Shown in pieces: positions 9,798-18,906 of a stretch of 37,743 nucleotides of DNA. Every line of letters begins with the position of its first letter. Within the stretch, counting starts at the first letter, position 1. Origin of the DNA: Magnetospirillum sp. GTDB taxonomy: Bacteria; Pseudomonadota; Alphaproteobacteria; Rhodospirillales; Magnetospirillaceae. The stretch lies in the NCBI GenBank assembly GCA_016183945.1, contig JACPDP010000008.1:1-37743 (forward strand), in the 5' to 3' direction. A program made the position numbers and the translations under genes. The notes under the pieces were generated by a model, which made no database searches, was not told where the DNA came from, and saw only the letters and a program-made list of their open reading frames with translations.

Positions 9798-10858
9798 CAC
9801 GGCACTCCCCCCCCGCCGGCAAGCTGGCGCAATCGGGTGGCGACCCCGGGCAACGGCAGCATTTCCCTCGGCGCTCCCAGCTTGGCCGCCGCCCCCGGCA
9901 TGCCGTAGACCACACAGGTGGACTCATGCTCGGCGATGGTGTAGGCGCCGGCGTCGCGCATGGCCTTCAGCCCGTCGGAGCCGTCGGATCCCATGCCGGT
10001 CAACAGGACCCCGATGCCCCGGGGGCCGAGCTCGGTGGCCATGGAGGAGAATAGCACGCTCCCCGACGGCCTCTGGCTATATTGTGGCGGCGCATCGCTG
10101 AGCAGCAGCTGGCCGCGGTGAATCGCCAGATGACGGTCGGCCGGCGCCATGTAGACCCGGCCCGGCTGCGGCACCTCGCCCATGGCGGCAAGCCGCGCCT
10201 CGAAGGGCGTCACCCCCGACAGCCACGACACGAAGCCATCGAGGAAGCTGGCGGTGATGTGCTGCACCAGCAGGATGGGCAGATGATACCCTTCAAGCCC
10301 GCTCAGCAGTTGGACCAGCGCCTGCGGCCCGCCGGTGGAGGCGACAACCCCCAGCATGGAATAGGCGGCGCGGCCGACGGCCTTGCGCGCTGGCGGCGGC
10401 GGTTCGGCCACGGTGCCGAAGTGCAGGCCGCGGTTGCCGCCCTGGCGGACCACCTTGACCTGGCTCATGATGACGAGCTGGGTGCACAGCTTGGCCGCCA
10501 TCGCCTCGAACGCGACGTTGGTCACCCCCACCGGCTTCTCCACCACCGACAGCGCGCCGGCGCGCAACGCGTTCATGGCGATGTTGAGTTCGTCGTCGTC
10601 GACGTTGGCGGCGACCACCACGATGGGGGTGGGGCGCTGCTGCATGATGTGAAGGGTGGCGTCGAGGCCGTTCATGCCGGGCAGGCGAATGTCGAGCGAG
10701 ATGACGTCGGGCCGCGTACTGTCGAGCAGCCGGATCGCCTCCTCGGCGCTTTCCACGGCGGCGGCGATCTCGAAGCGCTCATCGCTGCCGATGATGTGCT
10801 TCAGCAGTTCGCGGACGACCAGCGAATCCTCGACGATGAGTACACGTATTTTCTTCAT
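9797..10858 (-). CDS. cheB: Chemotaxis protein-glutamate methylesterase CheB
   Basis: A 353-residue response regulator that removes methyl groups from chemoreceptor glutamates and deamidates glutamines. The receiver (1-120) has E10/D11 and phosphoacceptor D56 (SLDIRLPG). A linker leads to the methylesterase domain (about 165-345) with its catalytic triad visible: Ser in VVASTGGPQ, His in VQHITASF and Asp in LTGMGSDGSDG. Length and order are standard. The start ATG overlaps the cheA stop as ATGA, and its stop overlaps the next start as TGATG, so the three genes are translationally coupled. No cheD is present in the operon. Confidence 0.95.
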   Translation of the reverse strand: MKKIRVLIVEDSLVVRELLKHIIGSDERFEIAAAVESAEEAIRLLDSTRPDVISLDIRLPGMNGLDATLHIMQQRPTPIVVVAANVDDDELNIAMNALRAGALSVVEKPVGVTNVAFEAMAAKLCTQLVIMSQVKVVRQGGNRGLHFGTVAEPPPPARKAVGRAAYSMLGVVASTGGPQALVQLLSGLEGYHLPILLVQHITASFLDGFVSWLSGVTPFEARLAAMGEVPQPGRVYMAPADRHLAIHRGQLLLSDAPPQYSQRPSGSVLFSSMATELGPRGIGVLLTGMGSDGSDGLKAMRDAGAYTIAEHESTCVVYGMPGAAAKLGAPREMLPLPGVATRLRQLAGGGGVP

Positions 10859-13131
10859 AAGATTTGCCCGATGGTTTCCAGAAGTTCCTTCTGGTCGAAC
10901 TTACGCTTGGCGACGTAGGCGTCTGCCCCCAGTTGAAGGCCGCGCTCACGATCCTCGCGCGCCTCCAGCGACGATACCATAATGACGGGAATGTCCTTCA
11001 ACTGTGCGTCGGCCTTGATCGCCTGCAGCAGGCCGAAGCCGTCCAGCCGCGGCATCTGGATATCCGAGATGATGAGGTCGACCTGCTCGGCGCGCAGCCG
11101 GGACAGGGCCTCGATGCCGTCCACCGCCAGACGCACCGCATAGCCGTGCGCCTCCAGAATGCTCTTCTCCAGGGTGCGGGTGGTGAGCGAATCGTCGACC
11201 ACCAGGATTACCGGCACCTTCTTCTCGGCCGCCCGCTCCACGGTGGTCAGCACGCGGATGCTGCCCGTCTTGCGGAACGTCTCGACGATCTCGAAGGCGT
11301 TGAGGACGAGGGCGACCGAGCCGTCCTCCATCAGCACGCCGCCGGCCACCATGGTGCCGCGCACCGCCGGCACACCGATATCCTTGACCAGTCCCTCGCG
11401 GATGGCGAGGAACTCGTCCACCGCCACCGCCACCCGGCGGTCGCCGTTCTTCAAAATCATCACCGGAACGACGTTGCGGCTGACCTTGACGGCGGTCTCG
11501 CCCAGCGCCAGGAGGTGGGCCAACGACAACAGCGGCATCTGGCGGCCATCGAGGAACACCACCGACTTGCCTTCCACCGTATTGACCATCTCGGCCTTGA
11601 GGCGGAACAGGCGGTCGATGCCCTCGGTAGGCAGGCCGTAGGTGTGGCCCTGGCAGCTCACCAGGAACAGCCGCTGGGTGGAGACCGACAGCGGCAGTGA
11701 AACCCGGAAACAGCTGCCGGCGCCGGCGCGCCGCAGCACCTCGACGGTGCCGTTCATCATGGTGGCGGCCTCGCGCACCACCGAAAGGCCCATGCCGCGG
11801 CCGGACAGGTCGTCCACCGTGGGGGCGGTGGAAAAGCCCGGATCGAAGATGATGTCGATCAGCGTCTCCGTCGAAAGCTCGGCCGCCTCCTGTTCGTTGA
11901 ACAGGCCACGCTCCACCGCCTTGCGGCGGATGGCGGCGTGGTCGAGGCCGCGGCCGTCGTCTTCGACCCGGGCCACCAGGCGGCCGTCGGTGACATCGAA
12001 GCGCAGCCACACCTCGGCGGCCGGCGGCTTGCCGGCGGCAACGCGCTCGGCCGGCGGCTCGACGCCGTGCGACAGGGCGTTGCGCAGCAGGTGCATGACC
12101 GGATCCTTGAGGCCCTGCAGCACCATGCGGTCGGCCTCGACGTCCAGCCCGACGACGTGCACCTCCACCTGCTTGCCGACATCGCGGGCGAGATCGCGGA
12201 CCATCTTGCGGAAGCCACCAAAAATGCTCTCGGCCGGAACCATGCGCACCTGGCGCACTTCCTGCTGCAACTCGCCGCCAAGCTGACGCAGTGCCCAGCC
12301 GGTGCGCTGCTGCAGCCGGCGCGAGGCGCGCGCCCGGCGGCCCACGGCGCGAACCAGCTGTTCGAAGGCCTCGGATTGGCGGTCGAGGGCGGCGGCGCGG
12401 TCGGGATCGTCGAGGTCGCGAGCGAAACTGGCGGTGACCTTGCGCACCCGGCGCCAGTAGCGGTCGATCTCGGTCAGGCTGCGGTCGATGTCCACCAGGC
12501 CGTCGGTGACGGCACGCTGGTTCATGGTTTCGGTGAGCAGTTCGTTCGACGTCCGCAGCAGCCGGTCGAGATGCCGGGCGCGAACCCGCACCGTCTCTTC
12601 GACGCGCGTCGCCTGGCGCGGCGGCTCCGGTGGCGCGGCTTCGGTCTCGGGCTCCGGCTTGGGCTGCGGCACCGCGGCGGCGGAGGCCGCCGGCACCGCC
12701 ACCATCGCAGCGGGGGCAATGGGGGGACTGTCGGCAAGGGTTTCACCATCGATCAGCGCCTGAATGGAGGCGGCCGCCGCCGCGACATCGGGCACCGCCT
12801 GCCCCGCCACATGGGCGGCGACGCAATCCTCGACGGTGTCGAGCACACGACCCACCGCCTGGATCACCGGCCGGTCGAGATGCACGTTGCCGCTGCGTAC
12901 CCTGGCGAACAAGGTCTCCAATTTGTGGGCGAGCTGCTCCACCTCGGCGATGTCCACCGCCCGCGCCGCGCCCTTGAGGCTGTGCGCGCGCCGAAAGGTT
13001 TCGTCGAGTTGACCGATGCCGCTGCCTTCCTTACGGGATCCGAGGTCGTTGAGCAGGCCCCGAATGGCTTCGAGGTGTTCGCGGTATTCGACCTGGAAGG
13101 CGGCGAGCAGCCGTTCCCGGATGCCTATCAA
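10855..13131 (-). CDS. cheA: Chemotaxis histidine kinase CheA fused to a C-terminal receiver
   Basis: The protein has 758 residues. The HPt domain has phosphorylated H50 ([14 protein letters not shown]). An Ala/Pro/Glu-rich linker (about 115-180) separates it from the dimerisation helices (180-300). The ATPase domain has N351 ([14 protein letters not shown]), DDGRGL (391-396) and [12 protein letters not shown] (444-455). A CheW-like domain covers about 480-620. A receiver (640-758) has D646/D647 and phosphoacceptor D690 ([13 protein letters not shown]). No CheY-binding P2 domain is obvious, which fits a fused receiver. The start is TTG, overlapping the receptor stop codon, with GGAGAAG upstream. 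No ATG or GTG lies between it and the HPt helices. Such CheA-REC proteins are typical of alternative (non-flagellar) chemosensory systems. Confidence 0.93.
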   Translation of the reverse strand: MIGIRERLLAAFQVEYREHLEAIRGLLNDLGSRKEGSGIGQLDETFRRAHSLKGAARAVDIAEVEQLAHKLETLFARVRSGNVHLDRPVIQAVGRVLDTVEDCVAAHVAGQAVPDVAAAAASIQALIDGETLADSPPIAPAAMVAVPAASAAAVPQPKPEPETEAAPPEPPRQATRVEETVRVRARHLDRLLRTSNELLTETMNQRAVTDGLVDIDRSLTEIDRYWRRVRKVTASFARDLDDPDRAAALDRQSEAFEQLVRAVGRRARASRRLQQRTGWALRQLGGELQQEVRQVRMVPAESIFGGFRKMVRDLARDVGKQVEVHVVGLDVEADRMVLQGLKDPVMHLLRNALSHGVEPPAERVAAGKPPAAEVWLRFDVTDGRLVARVEDDGRGLDHAAIRRKAVERGLFNEQEAAELSTETLIDIIFDPGFSTAPTVDDLSGRGMGLSVVREAATMMNGTVEVLRRAGAGSCFRVSLPLSVSTQRLFLVSCQGHTYGLPTEGIDRLFRLKAEMVNTVEGKSVVFLDGRQMPLLSLAHLLALGETAVKVSRNVVPVMILKNGDRRVAVAVDEFLAIREGLVKDIGVPAVRGTMVAGGVLMEDGSVALVLNAFEIVETFRKTGSIRVLTTVERAAEKKVPVILVVDDSLTTRTLEKSILEAHGYAVRLAVDGIEALSRLRAEQVDLIISDIQMPRLDGFGLLQAIKADAQLKDIPVIMVSSLEAREDRERGLQLGADAYVAKRKFDQKELLETIGQIL

Positions 13132-14747
13132 AGCCGATACTTCTCCAAGGTGTGGGCAAGCTGCTGGCCCAAAAGGCTGAGGTCGAGGGACGCCTTCTCC
13201 AGCTGCGCCGTGGTGAGCGCCGTCTGCTGGCTGGCCTGGCGGATTTCATGCAGAGCCTGGGTGACCTGTTCGAGACCGATCTGCTGCTGGTTGGTGGCGC
13301 CGACGATCTGCTGGAAGGCGTGCAGGCTGTCCTGGATGTTGCCCGCCATCTGGCGGATGGTCTGCTCGGACACCGCAGTCCGGTCGCGGCCGGTCTCGAC
13401 CCGCTTCAGCGCCTCTTCCGTCAGCATCACCGAGGTGTTGATGCCCTTCTGGGTCTGCTCGAGGATGCCGCGCACCTGACCGGTGGCTTCCTTGGCCTGG
13501 TCGGCGAGGTTCTTGATCTCGTTGGCCACCACCGAGAAGCGGCGCCCCTGCTCGCGGGCGTCGGCGGCCTCGATGGCGGCGTTCAGCGCCACCAGGTTGG
13601 ACTGTTCGGCGATGTCGTTGACGGTGGCGATGATCTCGCCCACCGCCTGAGTGCGCTCGGACAAGGTGATGATGTTCTCGGCCACCGTCTCGGTCTGCTC
13701 GCGAATGGCTTCCATGCCCACCGAGGCGTCGTGAACCGCCTGCAGCCCGGCGGCGCCGGACGTCGCCACCGTCTCGGCCGTGCCCGCCACCTGGCGCGCC
13801 CGCTCGGCCACCTGCTTACCGGAAACGCTGATCTCTTCGACGGTGGTGGTGATCTCCTGGACGGCCGCGGCCTGCTGCCTGGTACTGGCGGCCTGCTCCT
13901 GGGCCGAGGCCAGGATCTGCGCCGCCGCCAAGGTCAGACTGTCGCAGGCGCTGCGGGTCTGGCCGGAAATGTCGCGCAGACTGTCCAGCATGTCGTTGAA
14001 GGCGACCTGCATGGCGCCCAGTTCGTCGGTTGAAGTCACCCGCTGATGCGGAATGCGCAGGTTGCCGTCGGCAATCTGGCGCGACGCCTCGGCGATCGAC
14101 TCCAGCGGACCGGCGATGTCGCGGCTGATCAGCCAGGACATCATTATGCCGATGATCGCCGAGAGCACGCCGCCGACGATCTGCCAGAAGACGATGGCGT
14201 CGATGCGCTCCTCGGAATGGCGGGTGAACATCTTCAGTACTGCGTCGGCAACCTCGTTCAACTGGATTTGCAGGACGTTCAGCTCCTTCAGCTTGTCGCC
14301 GCGGCGGGGATCGTTGGCCGGCAGGGCGAGGAAGCGCGTGCCTTCCGCCTCCAGTTGGCGAAGCAACTGCGCCTGCTCGCCCAGTTTGGCGCGGATATCG
14401 GCGGTGGGTGCCGGCGGCACCTCGGCACGGGTTCCCGCCTGCAGGTTGATCACCGCCGAACCGCCGTCGGTCAGCACCGCCAGGGTCTCGCGCATCACCT
14501 TGGCCGAGGTCTCGTGCTCGGCCTGAACGCCGACGCCGGACAGGATGATCTCCTTGATGAAGCGCTGCGACAGCATGCGCTGGCGGCCGGCGAGGTCACT
14601 GATCTGCGAAGTCTGCTTCTGGCTCTCGATGGCCTTGACGTTGAAGCCGATCAGCGCCACCAGCACCAGGGTGAAGCCACTCGACACCGCCCAGAATTTG
14701 TTGCGCAGCTTCATGCGGTTCCACAGGGAGAGATTGGCGGTCGTCAT
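13128..14747 (-). CDS. Methyl-accepting chemotaxis protein with PilJ-type sensor
   Basis: A membrane receptor of 539 residues. Membrane helix 1 is at about 19-36. The periplasmic part begins with [19 protein letters not shown], typical of the PilJ/NIT-like type IV pilus transducer N-terminus. Membrane helix 2 is at about 185-208, followed by HAMP ([20 protein letters not shown]). The long cytoplasmic hairpin has its tip at [20 protein letters not shown]. The tip departs from the most common EAARAGEQGRGFAVVA pattern and resembles receptors of Frz-like and alternative-function systems, as does the following [22 protein letters not shown] with suitable spacing precedes the ATG. Its stop overlaps the cheA start. 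It is probably the dedicated receptor of this operon. Confidence 0.9.
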   Translation of the reverse strand: MTTANLSLWNRMKLRNKFWAVSSGFTLVLVALIGFNVKAIESQKQTSQISDLAGRQRMLSQRFIKEIILSGVGVQAEHETSAKVMRETLAVLTDGGSAVINLQAGTRAEVPPAPTADIRAKLGEQAQLLRQLEAEGTRFLALPANDPRRGDKLKELNVLQIQLNEVADAVLKMFTRHSEERIDAIVFWQIVGGVLSAIIGIMMSWLISRDIAGPLESIAEASRQIADGNLRIPHQRVTSTDELGAMQVAFNDMLDSLRDISGQTRSACDSLTLAAAQILASAQEQAASTRQQAAAVQEITTTVEEISVSGKQVAERARQVAGTAETVATSGAAGLQAVHDASVGMEAIREQTETVAENIITLSERTQAVGEIIATVNDIAEQSNLVALNAAIEAADAREQGRRFSVVANEIKNLADQAKEATGQVRGILEQTQKGINTSVMLTEEALKRVETGRDRTAVSEQTIRQMAGNIQDSLHAFQQIVGATNQQQIGLEQVTQALHEIRQASQQTALTTAQLEKASLDLSLLGQQLAHTLEKYRL

Positions 14748-14837
14748 CGAGCGATTTCCTTCATGAGGCGTGGCGGTAGGCTGCCCGTCGATCCTGCAGG
14801 ACGTCGAGGGCCAGGATCTACCGCACGTCGAGCCGAA

Positions 14838-15323
14838 TCAGGGTGTCGGGAGTGATGCCGGCGACAAAGCGCTGCGGCAGGCCTCCAGTTCGTCGACACG
14901 CAGGCCGACCTCGCCGTCGTCGCGGGCGAGGAACACCACATAGGCGCGCTGGCCCTCTTCGGGCGCCGGCAGCGACAGCATCACATGCAGGTCGAGCACC
15001 GGACGGATCTCGCCGCGCAGATTGGTCACACCCAGCAGGTGCTGGGCCTGGCCCGGCACCGGCGCCGAGCCGCTCAGCGGCATCACCTCGGTCAGGGCGG
15101 CCAGCGGCAGGCCGAAGCGCTCGGCCCCGACCCGGAAGCACAGCACCGCCATGCCGGCCGGCCGATCCTCGATCACCGTCCTCGGCGCCGCCAGCCGCTT
15201 GGCGCGCAGCTTCAGCAGCGCCTCGGCGAAGGCGATGGCGCGAAAGGCGTGGGCGGCCTCCAGCCGGCCGTGCAGACGCTCGCCGACGCTGCGCCGCCCC
15301 CTCCCCCTCCCCTGCGACGTCAT
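14838..15323 (-). CDS. cheW: CheW-like adaptor with disrupted C-terminus
   Basis: A 161-residue open frame. About 55 N-terminal residues precede a CheW core with MAVLCFRVGAERFGLPLAAL, LLGVTNLRGEIRPVLDLHVM and GEVGLRVDE. After VDELEA the frame runs into residues unlike the family and stops at 14838. The missing last strands ([19 protein letters not shown]) are encoded next to it in another frame, 14880-14821, ending at a TAG (14820-14818). The frame then continues to a TGA at 14763-14761. CheW couples CheA to receptors, and loss of the last strands would probably impair it. The start overlaps the cheR stop as ATGA. The gene may be a pseudogene or a shortened adaptor, with the upstream CheW as a possible substitute. 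Confidence 0.75.
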   Translation of the reverse strand: MTSQGRGRGRRSVGERLHGRLEAAHAFRAIAFAEALLKLRAKRLAAPRTVIEDRPAGMAVLCFRVGAERFGLPLAALTEVMPLSGSAPVPGQAQHLLGVTNLRGEIRPVLDLHVMLSLPAPEEGQRAYVVFLARDDGEVGLRVDELEACRSALSPASLPTP

Positions 15324-16735
15324 GCGACCCCCATGAGCTTGAGATGCATCGTGGCGGTATCGCGCAGATGTCCGACCGTCAGGCCCTCATCGCCGTCGAC
15401 CACCGCTTGATGTTCAGGAAGGCTTTCCAGCAAGGCCAGCGCGTTGCGAAAGCAGCGGACGGCTCCCCCGATATCCTGTCGACGCAGATAAAACAAACCA
15501 AGGTGATAATGCGGCAGAACAAACTTGCGGTCGAGATAAATGGCACGTTTCAACGCCTGTTCGGCGCCATCGACTTCACCGCACTGCTCGTGGACCATGG
15601 CGCGATAGAAGTGCACCCGGGCGTCAAGGGCGTCATGCTTCAGCAGCTCGTCGCAGGCCTCCGCCGCCTTGGCCCATTCGCCGCGATCGGCCAGATCACG
15701 CACCGTGGCCAGCCCGGCCGAAGGCGGCACCGGCTTGGCCGCCGCGACGGGCGGCGTCACCATGCGCGGCCGCTGCACCACCGGCGCGGATGCTGAGGCG
15801 AAGCTCGAAGGCACCGGCAATGGAGCGGGGATCGAGGCGCGGCGCACCGGCCCCGGTGGCAGCGGCGCCGGGTTTTGGGGTGCCGCCTTCTGGTACAACA
15901 CCGCGCCGGCGGTATTGACGGTTCTGTAGTCGCGGAACAGCTCCTGGTTGGGCTCGGCATGACCCATCACCAGCCATCCGTTCTCCACCAGCGCCTCGCG
16001 GAAGCAGGGAATCAGCCCCTCGATGGTCTCGCGGCTGAAATAGATGATGACGTTACGGCAGATGATGACGTCGAACGAGGCGATGTCGTCCACCACCGAG
16101 GGGAAGCGGTCCTTGATCAGGTTGTGATACTTGAAGCTGACCTGCCGCCTGAACTCCGGCTGGATTTCCCATTGCCGGCCCACCTTCACGAAGCAGTCGT
16201 TCTGCAGGTCCTCGCCGGTGACGCGGAAGGCCCACTCGTCGTAGCGGCCCTCGCGGGCGCGGGCGAGGAATTTCTGGTTGATATCCGTGGCGACGATCTG
16301 GACGTTCCATCCGGCGATGCGCACGCCGAATTCACGTTTCAGGAGGATGGCCAGCGAATAGGGCTCGGGTCCGATGGAACAGCCGGCGCTCCAGATGCGC
16401 AGCCGGCGGCTCGCCTGGTTGCGCTCGATGACCTCGGGCAGGATGATGTCGCGCAGGGCGTCGAACTGTTCCTTGTGGCGGAAGAAATAGGTCTCGCCGA
16501 TGGTCAGTTCGGCCACCAGAAGGTCCATCTCGCCCTTGCCGTGCGGCCCCTCCAGGACGTCCAGGTATTGGGCGCACCCCTCGACGCCGCATTCCATCAG
16601 CCGGGCGTGCAGGATGCGGGCAAGGTCGTCGTCCTTGTCGAGGTAGAACGCCATGCCGGTGGCCTCGATCACCAGCTTCTTCAAGCGGGGGAAGAATGGA
16701 TCGGCAGCCACCCGCGCCGTGGCGAGCGCGCTCAT
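15320..16735 (-). CDS. cheR: Chemoreceptor methyltransferase CheR with C-terminal TPR
   Basis: A 471-residue protein. The CheR N-terminal helical domain (about 10-85, ending in TIGETYFFRHKEQF) is followed by the AdoMet-binding domain with RIWSAGCSIGPEPYSLAI (113-130) and the later ICRNVIIYF motif. The common form of the first motif is AGCSTGEEPYS, so two loop residues differ here (T to I, E to P). A Pro/Ala-rich linker (about 285-340) leads to TPR-like repeats to the C-terminus, as in CheR enzymes of alternative chemosensory systems. The enzyme methylates receptor glutamates and opposes CheB. No strong ribosome site is seen at 16735, but the start agrees with the family's usual N-terminus. 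A gap of 103 bases separates it from the upstream cheW. Confidence 0.92.
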   Translation of the reverse strand: MSALATARVAADPFFPRLKKLVIEATGMAFYLDKDDDLARILHARLMECGVEGCAQYLDVLEGPHGKGEMDLLVAELTIGETYFFRHKEQFDALRDIILPEVIERNQASRRLRIWSAGCSIGPEPYSLAILLKREFGVRIAGWNVQIVATDINQKFLARAREGRYDEWAFRVTGEDLQNDCFVKVGRQWEIQPEFRRQVSFKYHNLIKDRFPSVVDDIASFDVIICRNVIIYFSRETIEGLIPCFREALVENGWLVMGHAEPNQELFRDYRTVNTAGAVLYQKAAPQNPAPLPPGPVRRASIPAPLPVPSSFASASAPVVQRPRMVTPPVAAAKPVPPSAGLATVRDLADRGEWAKAAEACDELLKHDALDARVHFYRAMVHEQCGEVDGAEQALKRAIYLDRKFVLPHYHLGLFYLRRQDIGGAVRCFRNALALLESLPEHQAVVDGDEGLTVGHLRDTATMHLKLMGVA

Positions 16736-16838
16736 GCCGGCGAGCCAATACGTCGACCTGGCTCATTGCCCCTCGCCGGGCGCCGACATCCGCCCGGTTG
16801 GGCAAGCGCGAACGGCTCGACGCTAATGCTCGTCGGCA

Positions 16839-17387
16839 TCACTGACCGGCATCTCCCATCTCGGCCAGACGCGCCTGGGCCCGGGCCTGGAAGGCGGCCA
16901 GGCCGGACTTCTCCTCGGCCAGCAGCAGCTTGGGCCAGGACAGCAGGTGGACGGCCTCGCCGTCGCGGTCCAGCTCGGCGGCCAGGCAGCCGTTGAACGA
17001 ACAGCCGTCCTTGACCGGCATCACGGTGAAGGCGGACGCCGGGCGCACTCCCTCAACGTGCTCGACCAGCAACCCCGACGGGTCTTCGCCGCGCATGATC
17101 AGGATGGACGCGTCGATCTTGTAGGTGGTCTCGGCCAGCCCCAGCAGCCGGTCGAGCCGCAGTACCGGCACCGCGGTACCCGCCAGGTTGAGGATCCCCT
17201 CCATCACCGGCGGCATGCCCGGCGGCTTGGCCAGCCAGGCAATGGGCACCACCTCGCCGACCTCGGCGACCAGCAGTGCGAACAGGTGTCCGTCCAGGCG
17301 GAACACCACCATGCCTCGAAGACTATCTGAAATATCGACGGACACCGCGGCGCCCCCAACCAGTTCGGTAGCGAATATACCGAACAT
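16839..17387 (-). CDS. CheW-like adaptor (first cheW of the operon)
   Basis: A 182-residue protein with one CheW domain, from about residue 26 (MVVFRLDGHLFALLV) to about 160. The strands GILNLAGTAVPVLRLDRLLG and SGLLVEHVEGV are clear. Strands after GLLVEHVEG are complete, in contrast to the downstream cheW. A short charged tail follows. The start is uncertain: the ATG at 17387 lacks a clear ribosome site, a GTG at 17345 has GGGGGCG upstream, and an ATG at 17312 begins exactly at the domain. It follows the ParA-like gene by 64 bases and probably links CheA to the receptor in this system. Confidence 0.82.
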   Translation of the reverse strand: MFGIFATELVGGAAVSVDISDSLRGMVVFRLDGHLFALLVAEVGEVVPIAWLAKPPGMPPVMEGILNLAGTAVPVLRLDRLLGLAETTYKIDASILIMRGEDPSGLLVEHVEGVRPASAFTVMPVKDGCSFNGCLAAELDRDGEAVHLLSWPKLLLAEEKSGLAAFQARAQARLAEMGDAGQ

Positions 17388-17451
17388 TGGAGAGCCGCGG
17401 CAATGTCGCTCTACAAAGTCGCTAAAGGGAAATCACCGGACCGCCTTTCGG

Positions 17452-18546
17452 CTACCCCAGCCCGACCGCTGCCGCCAGACGGCGGACGCTCTCGAAGCCC
17501 ACTCCCACCAGCCCAACCAGGCCGAGAAGCAACACCAGCAGGAACACCACCAGCGAGGCGCGGTGGTCGATGAAGAAATGGATCAGCGCCAGATGGAACC
17601 GCTCCGCCTTGGTGCGGTCGCCGTAGAGCAGGCGGTCGAGTTGGCTCTTCCTCAGCTCGATGCGATCGCTGTCGGCGGCTTCGTCGACGCGGTCCTGGTG
17701 CTCCGAGCGCCAGCGGAACAGGCGCTCCATGGCGGCCTCACGCGACAGGCCGGGCTCGATCTTCATGCCGGCCTTGGCGGCGATCTTCCCATGGCGTTCG
17801 ATGAATTCCTCGGTGAAATCGAGATGCGCCTGGCCGGCCGGCGACTTCGGCGAATAGATGCACACCGGCAGCCGCGCCGTCGCCGCCTCGATCACCGCGG
17901 TATCCCGCGGGATTTCGGCGCGATAGACGGTGCCCCCCAGCCGGGAGCGGATCAACTCGTTGATCTTGCGCGTCGTCTTGTTGCGGTCGTTGATGGTGAA
18001 CAGCACACCCTGCAGCAACAGGTTCTTGTTCAGCCCCTCCTGCACGTATTTGATCGAGGGCAGCGTGCGCAACAGCCCGTCATTGGCGTAGGGCGTCGCC
18101 GTCACCGGGATGATCACCGCGTTGGCCGCAGCGAGCGCGTTGATGGGCAGGATGCCGAGAGCCGGCGGGCAGTCGATCACCACGTAGTCGCAATCGATAG
18201 AGGTGTGCGACAGGATATTGGTCAAGGTGCGCTGTGAATTCTGCATCTCCGACAGCTTGATCTCGATACCCGCCAAGCTGTAGGTCGATGGCAGCATGCG
18301 GACATTCTCGAAATCCGTCGGCAGCACGACTTCGTCAATGGTGGCCCGGCCGATGAACAGGTCATAGACGCCATGCTTGACCTTGGGATCGATGCCCATG
18401 CTCTTGGTCGAATCGCCCTGCGAATCGAGGTCGATCACCACCACCGACTTGCCAAAGGCAGCCAGCGACACCGCCAGATTGGTACTGGTGGTGGTCTTTG
18501 AGATTCCACCCTTTTGATTGAATATGGCAACGATGTACGGTTTCAT
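17452..18546 (-). CDS. ParA/Soj-type ATPase with C-terminal membrane helix
   Basis: A 364-residue protein. Residues 1-260 form a ParA-like ATPase. The deviant Walker A reads FNQKGGISKTTTSTNLA, with the signature Lys12 and the P-loop Lys17 intact, but Ile-Ser replaces the usual Val-Gly of KGGVGKTT. VVVIDLDSQGDST and DCDYVVIDCPPALG supply the switch and Walker B regions. The C-terminal extension is charged and ends with a hydrophobic stretch (about 327-348, VVFLLVLLLGLVGLVGVGF), probably one membrane span. Relatives next to chemotaxis genes, such as PpfA of Rhodobacter and ParC of Vibrio, position chemoreceptor clusters. It heads the chemosensory operon, so the same role is likely here, but a membrane anchor is unusual for that class. 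Confidence 0.85.
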   Translation of the reverse strand: MKPYIVAIFNQKGGISKTTTSTNLAVSLAAFGKSVVVIDLDSQGDSTKSMGIDPKVKHGVYDLFIGRATIDEVVLPTDFENVRMLPSTYSLAGIEIKLSEMQNSQRTLTNILSHTSIDCDYVVIDCPPALGILPINALAAANAVIIPVTATPYANDGLLRTLPSIKYVQEGLNKNLLLQGVLFTINDRNKTTRKINELIRSRLGGTVYRAEIPRDTAVIEAATARLPVCIYSPKSPAGQAHLDFTEEFIERHGKIAAKAGMKIEPGLSREAAMERLFRWRSEHQDRVDEAADSDRIELRKSQLDRLLYGDRTKAERFHLALIHFFIDHRASLVVFLLVLLLGLVGLVGVGFESVRRLAAAVGLG

Positions 18547-18579
18547 GTCCGCCTAATCGTCAAGAGGGTCCATCGGCCG

Positions 18580-18608
18580 ATATTCAGGGCTCGCGCCCTG
18601 CATTTCAA
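18580..18608 (-). promoter_or_regulatory. Putative promoter of the chemosensory operon with a dyad in the spacer
   Basis: On the minus strand TTGAAA (18608-18603) and GAATAT (18585-18580) are 17 bases apart, 34 bases before the ATPase start codon. The spacer contains the perfect inverted repeat CAGGGC-GCGA-GCCCTG (18600-18585), which could be a repressor or activator site. Confidence 0.45.
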
Positions 18609-18906
18609 CCCTGGCTCGCCGAAGGGCCTAAATTGAGTATTCCGGTGTAATGCCCACCCCGAGTCGTCGCCATGCAGCGCCGATAGGTTTCAAGCAGATT
18701 AAGCGGAGCCATGGGTGGAAGCAACAGAAGACCGCGCTTTTCTCTAGCTGTTGCCCAGCCGTCCAAAATGGCCATATCGTTTCACTGGATCGGCACGGAC
18801 CGGCGCCCTCGCAACCCCTGCCGCCGCCCGTCACCGATTTCATGGTTTAGTCCTCATAGCGCACCCTGGCCGGTCGCACCACCTCGACAAAGGGTTAGGT
18901 GCAATA
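18609..18906. other. Intergenic stretch without a recognised gene
   Basis: About 300 bases between msrA and the promoter of the chemosensory operon (about 360 counting from the ATPase start). The short open frames on either strand look unlike proteins and have no ribosome sites. I see no RNA gene or clear terminator. Confidence 0.5.

Noticed and set aside
14838..14885. Programmed ribosomal frameshift in cheW
   Set aside because: I see no slippery heptamer or downstream structure, and residues are missing as well, so a deletion is the simpler reading.
18628..18843. 71-codon minus-strand open frame between msrA and the ParA-like gene
   Set aside because: It has no ribosome site, an odd composition and no resemblance to any family, so the stretch is treated as intergenic.
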